Positions 57,883 to 64,000 of a stretch of 64,000 nucleotides of DNA are shown here, in pieces (the first letter of the stretch is position 1; each line of letters starts with the position of its first letter). The notes under the pieces were generated by a model, which had not been told where the DNA came from, did not search any database, and worked only from the letters and a program-made list of their open reading frames with translations. The DNA lies in NCBI GenBank assembly GCA_039640505.1, contig CP046865.1, forward strand, positions 2,285,501 to 2,349,500, written 5' to 3'. A program made the position numbers and the translations under genes. The stretch is from Rhodobacteraceae bacterium Araon29. GTDB lineage: Bacteria; Pseudomonadota; Alphaproteobacteria; Rhodobacterales; Rhodobacteraceae.

Positions 57883-59304
57883 TTAGAAACAACGGTTTTC
57901 ATAAGCATTCAAAGCCCTTTGGCGGCCTTGGGAGAGAGTGACGACAGGGTCAGGATAAACCAAGTCTGGTTTTAATTTCCAGCCTTTTGGTATAGCATCA
58001 AAGTAACTCGTTGCTGTTATGGTTGGATCATTTGCAATTTCTGCAATCCAACGCTCTTGATAGACGCCGTCAGGGTCAAATTTACCCAGTTGGGTATCAG
58101 GATTAAAAATTCGAAAATAGGGCGCAGCATCCGGGCCGGAACCGGCTGCCCATTGCCACCCCATTGCATTGCTTGCGCAGTCCCAGTCTATGAGGCATTC
58201 CTCAAACCACTTTTGCCCAATGCGCCAGTGACACATTAGATGCTTGGTTAAATATGAGGCAACAATCATCCGGCCGCGATTGTGCATCCTGCCGGTGACA
58301 TACATCTCACGCATGGCGGCATCTACGAAACGCACGCCGGTACGCCCTTGTTTCCACGCTTGTACCTTGGGATCATCTTCATCACATGACCATGGGAATT
58401 TATCCCAATCCGGCTTCCAGTTCGAATGGGCAATGTGCGGCGTATGGTACAAGAGATGATAGGCAAAGTCGCGCCAGACCAACTGCCGCAAAAACGCCTC
58501 AGCCCCTGCATTTCCATCAAAATGAGCACGCAGTGCCGCATGCCAGCACTGCCGCGGGCTTATTTCCCCAAGTGCAAGGTTTTCCGCAATCCCAGATGTG
58601 CCATGCACCGAGGGTATATCCCGGCGCTGGGAATAAAACGCCACATCATTTTGTAGAAAATCCGCCAATCTGGACCTGGCTTCTGTTTCACCAAGTTGCA
58701 CGTATGCGCGCGTGACATCTACACCGCGCCCCATGCTTTTCGCCATCTGCCAATCGCTTAGCTTATCTGATCTTGGCCATTCAGAGGGCGCGTTAAATGT
58801 AGTCACTTTGGGCAAAGGCGCAGTAACATCACGATTTTTAACTGCGTTCCAATACGGAGTGAAAACCCTGTAATAGCCACCAGTTTTTGTTTCAACGCTC
58901 ATTGGCTCAAACAAAACAGCCCCGCCAAAGCTATCGACCTTGATACCGCGCTGCTTTAAAGTCTTTTTAAGGGCGCTGTCCCGGATCATAGCTTTGGTTT
59001 CGTACATCCGGTTCCACACTAGATGATCCGCCCCAGTTTCATTGATCAAGGCCTCTAACACCTGATGCGGCTCACCAGAGCGGAAGATTAAAGTGGCGCC
59101 AACCTTTTCAAGCACTGCTGAAAAGTGTTCAAGCCCAAGCCCCAGTCGCCACTTTGGCGCTGCACCAAGCTCTTGTTGCAATTGATCATTTATGACAACA
59201 GGGATCACCGGCTTACCGGATTGGACAGCCGCAGTCAGGGCTGGATTGTCGGAAAGGCGCAAATCACGCCTTACCCAATAAATTACCGCTGACTGATGGC
59301 GCAT
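57883..59304 (-). CDS. phrB: Deoxyribodipyrimidine photolyase
   Basis: A 473-aa class I photolyase that repairs UV-induced pyrimidine dimers using FAD. The antenna domain begins IYWVRRDLRLSDNPAL and the FAD domain has TGVRFVDAAMREM, GRMHNRGRMIVASYLTKHL and NAMGWQWAAGSGPDAAPYFR. It shares an operon with cfa. Confidence 0.95.
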   Translation of the reverse strand: MRHQSAVIYWVRRDLRLSDNPALTAAVQSGKPVIPVVINDQLQQELGAAPKWRLGLGLEHFSAVLEKVGATLIFRSGEPHQVLEALINETGADHLVWNRMYETKAMIRDSALKKTLKQRGIKVDSFGGAVLFEPMSVETKTGGYYRVFTPYWNAVKNRDVTAPLPKVTTFNAPSEWPRSDKLSDWQMAKSMGRGVDVTRAYVQLGETEARSRLADFLQNDVAFYSQRRDIPSVHGTSGIAENLALGEISPRQCWHAALRAHFDGNAGAEAFLRQLVWRDFAYHLLYHTPHIAHSNWKPDWDKFPWSCDEDDPKVQAWKQGRTGVRFVDAAMREMYVTGRMHNRGRMIVASYLTKHLMCHWRIGQKWFEECLIDWDCASNAMGWQWAAGSGPDAAPYFRIFNPDTQLGKFDPDGVYQERWIAEIANDPTITATSYFDAIPKGWKLKPDLVYPDPVVTLSQGRQRALNAYENRCF

Positions 59305-59355
59305 ACTCGACCCCGTTCCGTTTAAGATTAATACGGATATGCAAGCACTATTGGA

Positions 59356-60579
59356 TCAAATAATATCGTCTAAAGCGTTCAATAATTTATCTATTTCCGC
59401 TTGCTCGGTGTAATGCACAAAACTCATTCTTAAAACGCCTTGGTCTGGATTTACTCCCATCCCTTCAAGGGCGCGCACCGCATAAAAGTTATCACCGCCA
59501 GCCATAATGCCGTAGTCTGATAATTTCTGCGCCACTTCACGTGCTGGTTTTCCTAGATCAACAGCAACGGTCGGAGCGCGATGTTCCGCTTGATCCGGAC
59601 CTAGCAGTCGCGCCGAATTTTTCTGCCGTAAATAATTTAGAACAGGCTGCAAAAGTATCTTTTCTTGATCACGCATCAGCGTATGAACAGCTTCACCGCG
59701 GTCAGCAGGTGACGCTTGACCATCAAAATGATGATCATAAAGCGCGTCAAAATAATCCGCCATACCCGCACTGGCGGCAATTTGCGCATGATCCGGACCG
59801 GCCGGTGTAAAACGTTTATAGAGCGAGCCTTCATTGAAATAATGCCCTTGATTGGGCAGGGTTTCCCCCAATGCGCGCCGGATCACCATAATCCCTTGAT
59901 GCGGCCCATAGGTTTTATAGGACGAGAATAGATAAATATCTGCGCCCATCTGCGCAACATTTGGCAAACCATGCGGCGCATAGCTCACCCCATCGACGCA
60001 GACAAAAGCCCCCGATGCGTGCGCCATAGCGCATATGTCCGCTACCTGATTGATTTCGCCAACCACGTTCGAGCAATGCGGGAAACACACCAAACGGACT
60101 TTGTCGTCCAAAAGCGCCGCCAGATCCTGAGGATCAAGATGACCGGTTTCTGGATTTATGCGCCATTCACGGACTTCAATGCCGCGATCGGCCAGGCGTC
60201 GCCAAGGACCGGTGTTGGCTTCATGATCTTGGTTGGTGACAACAACTGCCTCGCCTGCCTGCATCCATTGACCAAAAGCTTGTGCAAGAACATAGGTGTT
60301 TTGTGTGGTTGACGGCCCGAAACTTAATTCATCCGTTTCAACCCCCATGAGCGCCGCAAGACGCGTGCGCGCTTCATCCATTTCAGCCCCGCCCAATTGA
60401 GCTGGTTCATAGGGACCATAGGGTTGAACTTTGCGCTGCGTGTAAAACCGATAAAGCCGGTCAATCACCTGACGGCAGGTATAAGATCCGCCTGCATTTT
60501 CAAAAAACGCCAACCCTTCCAGTTTGCTTTGCTCAAAAGCCGGAAAATTACTGCGTACGAAATCAATGTCCAAACCCAT
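59356..60579 (-). CDS. Class-V aminotransferase, cysteine desulfurase-like
   Basis: A 407-aa PLP protein. The lysine is in FSSYKTYGPHQG and the PLP phosphate area in FGPSTTQNTYVLAQAF. No cysteine stands in the expected mobile loop near the end (ALEGMGVNPDQGVLRMS), so it may not act as a desulfurase. Related proteins are called cysteine desulfurase-like. It is separate from the isc-suf operon. Confidence 0.85.
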   Translation of the reverse strand: MGLDIDFVRSNFPAFEQSKLEGLAFFENAGGSYTCRQVIDRLYRFYTQRKVQPYGPYEPAQLGGAEMDEARTRLAALMGVETDELSFGPSTTQNTYVLAQAFGQWMQAGEAVVVTNQDHEANTGPWRRLADRGIEVREWRINPETGHLDPQDLAALLDDKVRLVCFPHCSNVVGEINQVADICAMAHASGAFVCVDGVSYAPHGLPNVAQMGADIYLFSSYKTYGPHQGIMVIRRALGETLPNQGHYFNEGSLYKRFTPAGPDHAQIAASAGMADYFDALYDHHFDGQASPADRGEAVHTLMRDQEKILLQPVLNYLRQKNSARLLGPDQAEHRAPTVAVDLGKPAREVAQKLSDYGIMAGGDNFYAVRALEGMGVNPDQGVLRMSFVHYTEQAEIDKLLNALDDII

Positions 60580-61060
60580 TTCCGGAAGCTCTCTGTTGTT
60601 GGTATAAACTGACTTTCAAGACATAGACGGACAGTTTTGGAAAGGCCATAAACAATTTATTCCCCCAAAACTTTTTGCCATGTCAATGTCGTTTTTTAAT
60701 CCAAAAGGGTAGTTTTGGCGATCTCAAAGGTTATAATTCTGGTTAAAACTTGGGCATAGTCTTTATGGCACCATCGAAAGGACACGGTCGCTACAGAGAA
60801 AATTACACAACTCAACGGTAAAAAAATATAAACAGCTAAGGGAAAAAAACTGCAGACTAAAAGACTAATTTTTATTGGATCTGTATTTTCAAGGTTACCA
60901 TTAAGACCTGAAATTTAAAATCACGCCGTCTTAACCTCCTGCAGAATTTATTATCAAAGCCCCTTAAACCAAAAACCAATAAATAGTCGGTGAATATTCC
61001 TGCGATGTTTGCCAATCGGGCAAAAACTTATCCAAAATTACGAACCTTAGGGAGTAAAAT
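60580..61060. other. Divergent intergenic region, 481 bp
   Basis: AT-rich spacer between a leftward aminotransferase and a rightward transporter gene. I see no RNA gene or strong hairpin. A ribosome binding site TTAGGGAGT lies just before the transporter ATG. The length suggests a regulated promoter, but I cannot name a factor. Confidence 0.4.
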
Positions 61061-62896
61061 ATGTCATTAAAACCACCATTTACAGAGTTGGAGATCACGA
61101 AGGAACCGTCCGGTTTTTATAAAGGGACTAGTTTACCAATTGCATTGATCAGCAAGATAAGCATGACGGCTCTTGTTCTATGGGCGCTGATTGCTCCGGG
61201 CAATGCCAGCAACGCTTTATCTGCGATCAACGGAACTTTGTTAAATAGCTTTAATTCTTTTTATATTGTCGCAGTTGGCCTTTTTGCATTTTTTCTGTTC
61301 CTCTTAGCAATTTTACCAGCCACTGGCACCAAACGTTTGGGCGGACCAGACGTTAAGCCGGAATTTTCCAATTTTTCTTGGTTTTCCATGATGTTCGGCG
61401 CCGGATTAGGTGTTGGATTGATGGTATTTGCAACCGCCGAGCCATTAGGTTTATGGGGATCTAATCCAGTGGTGCTAAGCGGCTCTGTGGCCCCATACAC
61501 TCAAGAAGCAGTTCAATCTGCCTACCGCTATACCTTTTTGCACTATGGCTTTCATGCGTGGTCAATCTATGTGCTCACGGGGCTGTCTTTGGCCTATTAC
61601 GCCTATACCCGCGATATGCCTTTAACCATTCGCTCTGCTTTAACACCTTTGCTGGGCAAAGCTGCAAATGGGATAATTGGCCATCTGGTAGATGTTTTGG
61701 GCGTTATCGCCACGATACTGGGTGTGTCGGTCACCATCGGTTTCGGGGTCAGCCAATTTGTTGACGGCGTTTATTCTGTTACGGGTGTTGGATGGTTGAT
61801 GAATGGCGATGCAGAGGCTCCTCAACCGAGCACCGTTGGACTAATCGCGGCGCTCATCATCATCATGGGCTTATCAATTTTATCAGCTGTGTCAGGTGTA
61901 GGGCGCGGTATTAAGTACCTATCAAACCTTAACCTCGTTTTATCGATAATTTTGCTTTTGACCTTTGTGATTTTTGGCTCTTTCTTTTTTGCCATGACTA
62001 CATTTGCCTCTGGGCTGTTTGATTATATCTTGAATTTTGTTCAGATGTCGTTTGGCGCTTATAGCCCTCAATCACCTGCAGCTTTCGCTGAAACACTACC
62101 AGAAGCCATCAAAGCTTTGCCCCAAGAGGACATAGCAGCTGTGTACGGCGGCGCAACAAATGCATGGGGGTCTTTGGCCGGCTTTGCAGCCAACCTTCCA
62201 GAAGCAGTCACAAGCGCTGAGGGCTTTGACGCCTCGGCCCTCTATGCGGCCGGCGAACAGGGGCGACAGTTTGGCTGGCAGTCAGGATGGACAACATTCT
62301 ACTGGGCTTGGTGGATCGCCTTTTCACCTTTTGTGGGTTTGTTTTTGGCGCGAATTTCCAAAGGACGCACGATAAGGGAATTTATTCTAGGATGCGTGAT
62401 TGCTCCGGCAATCGTCTGTTTCTTATGGATGACAATTCTTGGTGCAACATCAATCGACCTAGAACTAAATGGCGATGTAAATGGGGCTCTTATTGGCGCC
62501 AGCAATACAGCAAAACTATTTGTCACACTTGGTTACATGATATCTGGTGGTTTCCTATCTGCGATTACCGTCATGTGTGTAGTGCTAATAATGACCTTTC
62601 TTGTAACCTCGGCGGACTCTGGCATTCTAGTCATGAATACAATCATGTCAGGCGGTGAGCAAAAAACCGGCATCAAGCACCGCATTATCTGGGGCCTGAT
62701 ACTGACCGCAGTCATCGGCGTTCTGATCATTGCCGGCACGAGCGGGGCTCAGGCGGATCCATTTAGCACTCTGCAAGATGCTATGATCATTGGTGCATTG
62801 CCATTTACCTTTATCATGGTCCTGATGATGATTTCACTTGGAAAAGCGCTTTATCGCGACAACCTGCGGGAAAAATCAAAAGCTTCTGAAGCCTAA
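61061..62896 (+). CDS. BCCT-family betaine/choline/carnitine transporter
   Basis: A 611-aa protein with twelve predicted helices. The BCCT signature includes FSMMFGAGLGVGLMVFATAEP in helix 3 and WTTFYWAWWIAFSPFVGLFL around helix 8 with the aromatic substrate box. Such carriers import betaine, choline or carnitine; the exact substrate (for example glycine betaine or DMSP) cannot be told from sequence. The C-terminus is short, so strong osmosensing control is uncertain. Confidence 0.93.
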   Translation: MSLKPPFTELEITKEPSGFYKGTSLPIALISKISMTALVLWALIAPGNASNALSAINGTLLNSFNSFYIVAVGLFAFFLFLLAILPATGTKRLGGPDVKPEFSNFSWFSMMFGAGLGVGLMVFATAEPLGLWGSNPVVLSGSVAPYTQEAVQSAYRYTFLHYGFHAWSIYVLTGLSLAYYAYTRDMPLTIRSALTPLLGKAANGIIGHLVDVLGVIATILGVSVTIGFGVSQFVDGVYSVTGVGWLMNGDAEAPQPSTVGLIAALIIIMGLSILSAVSGVGRGIKYLSNLNLVLSIILLLTFVIFGSFFFAMTTFASGLFDYILNFVQMSFGAYSPQSPAAFAETLPEAIKALPQEDIAAVYGGATNAWGSLAGFAANLPEAVTSAEGFDASALYAAGEQGRQFGWQSGWTTFYWAWWIAFSPFVGLFLARISKGRTIREFILGCVIAPAIVCFLWMTILGATSIDLELNGDVNGALIGASNTAKLFVTLGYMISGGFLSAITVMCVVLIMTFLVTSADSGILVMNTIMSGGEQKTGIKHRIIWGLILTAVIGVLIIAGTSGAQADPFSTLQDAMIIGALPFTFIMVLMMISLGKALYRDNLREKSKASEA

Positions 62897-62951
62897 TTTA
62901 TCACAATCGGGCAGCTAAATTCTCTGGCCCACACTTGAAGGCTTAAATTAA

Positions 62952-62990
62952 AAAACGCCCCTTTGATAAAAACAAGGGGGCGTTTTAAAT
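62952..62990. terminator. Bidirectional terminator between BCCT gene and ccrA
   Basis: AAAACGCCCCTT pairs with AAGGGGGCGTTTT around a 10-nt loop. A-runs and T-runs on both sides allow use in either direction. It lies between two convergent genes. Confidence 0.85.
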
Positions 62991-63012
62991 GCTAAACAAT
63001 AATAGATCAGGC

Positions 63013-64000
63013 TTAAGAAGCGCCCTGCCCGGTTTCCGTGGCGTTTACCAAACAGGCCATATTGCCATACGGGTGCTTGTTTTCATACATCAACTGATGG
63101 GCATGGCCGATTTCATCGAAGCTATAGGTTTCCGACAAACAGGGATCAACCTTGCCGTCCAACAAAAGCTCATTCACGGCCTCGGATTGCTCATCATTGG
63201 CCAAATGTGATCCTTGAAAACGCTTTTGCATCATCCAGTGATAGCGCAAATCCATCGTGATATTATAGCCGGTTGTCCCCGCACAGATGACCACCATGCC
63301 GCCTGTGTCACAAATAAATCCCGAGGTCGCAAGCGTGGCTTCGCCAGGGTGCTCAAAAACAATTTTGGGGTTTTTACGCTCGCCAAGAATATCCCAGATT
63401 GCTTTGCCAAAGGCGCGCGCACCTTTGATAAAGCCGCCATATTCCGGGGATGTTGTATCGGGCATCGGCCCCCAGTGATCGAACTCATTGCGGTTGATAA
63501 CCCCAACAGCACCTTTGTCCATGCAGAACTGCCGCTTGTCTTCGTCAGAGATGACAGCAATCGCTTTGCCGCCCAGCGCCGAGACAATTTGCAAGGCCAT
63601 CGCCCCAAGACCGCCAGCTGCACCCCACACCAGCACAACGTCATCCTTTTCAACTGTATGCGGCGACCAGCCCATCAACTGACGATAGGCTGTTGACGCG
63701 CACAGCATGTAACAGCCAGCTTCTTCCCAAGATAAGTGCTTTGGCTTTTTCTTAATCTGATGCGATTGCGCTTTGGCGAACTGACAATAAGAGCCGTAAT
63801 TGGTTTGATACCCCCAAATGCGAACGCTGGGCGCCAGCATCGGATCTTTACCGGAAAGAACCCATGCATCATCTGGTTCCCACCAACCAGAGTGGACCAC
63901 CACCTCATCGCCAATTTTTACATCGGAAACGTCATCACCAACGGCCCAGACAATGCCCGAAGCATCCGATCCGCCCGCATGAAAATCCTCTGGCTCACCC
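63013..64000 (-). CDS. ccrA: Crotonyl-CoA carboxylase/reductase, C-terminal part
   Basis: An MDR-family enzyme whose frame is open to the window edge, so the 5' part is missing. It has [32 protein letters not shown], the Rossmann loop [14 protein letters not shown], and [22 protein letters not shown], all typical of CcrA. This enzyme makes ethylmalonyl-CoA and is diagnostic of the ethylmalonyl-CoA pathway for acetyl-CoA assimilation. Confidence 0.93.
   Translation of the reverse strand, partial: GEPEDFHAGGSDASGIVWAVGDDVSDVKIGDEVVVHSGWWEPDDAWVLSGKDPMLAPSVRIWGYQTNYGSYCQFAKAQSHQIKKKPKHLSWEEAGCYMLCASTAYRQLMGWSPHTVEKDDVVLVWGAAGGLGAMALQIVSALGGKAIAVISDEDKRQFCMDKGAVGVINRNEFDHWGPMPDTTSPEYGGFIKGARAFGKAIWDILGERKNPKIVFEHPGEATLATSGFICDTGGMVVICAGTTGYNITMDLRYHWMMQKRFQGSHLANDEQSEAVNELLLDGKVDPCLSETYSFDEIGHAHQLMYENKHPYGNMACLVNATETGQGAS

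Overview
The window looks like chromosome of an alphaproteobacterium of the order Rhodobacterales (Roseobacter group). Supporting signs are the iscR-iscS-sufB-sufC-sufD-sufS operon with an Irr-type operator, ornithine-lipid genes olsB/olsA, the CtrA-pathway phosphotransferase chpT, an L21 protein with a long C-terminal extension, the rplU-rpmA-GNAT-obgE-proB-proA order, and a crotonyl-CoA carboxylase/reductase at the right edge. All functional names rest on motif and family recognition by eye; no database search was run.

Positions 1 to about 19000 are an accessory region. It ends at the right in a tyrosine integrase (17516-18811), a primase remnant and tRNA-Arg(CCG). A 21-bp direct repeat occurs at 31-51 and again at 18958-18978, between the integrase and the tRNA. 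Most of the region (511-15566) is one putative secretion system. Two large acidic proteins carry long (Gly-Asn/Asp-Glu)n arrays of 51 and 44 triplets and share a C-terminal calcium-binding module that is about 99% identical at DNA level. A small 63-aa relative and a truncated 25-aa remnant lie between them. Around them are three paralogous four-cysteine lipoproteins, small membrane proteins, a 2OG-Fe(II) oxygenase, a GNAT acetyltransferase, and an unusual protein with an HEIAH metallopeptidase-like half fused to a HlyC-type lysine acyltransferase. A convergent type I secretion ABC transporter/HlyD adaptor operon with two unknown small genes follows. The best reading is a type I-secreted, post-translationally modified repeat-protein system with candidate effector/immunity modules. 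Its function is unknown.

Positions 19000-33744 hold the Fe-S assembly operon (transcribed leftward from an ICE-overlapped promoter at about 27160), then an alpha/beta hydrolase, mfd, a membrane protein, hemB and a SYLF lipoprotein. Positions 33871-43495 hold gyrA, a LysR regulator, an M32 carboxypeptidase, ctaA, a SpoU/TrmJ-type methyltransferase, a ThiE-like protein and olsB/olsA. Positions 43600-53250 hold a DUF3553 protein, chpT, proA, proB and obgE, then a tandem family of GNAT acetyltransferase genes (one with an internal amber stop, one frameshifted), a LysE-family exporter, rpmA and rplU. Positions 53433-64000 hold a DUF2059 protein, tRNA-Ser(GGA), an AlaX editing protein, cysK, cfa, phrB, a class-V aminotransferase, a BCCT transporter and the 3' part of ccrA.
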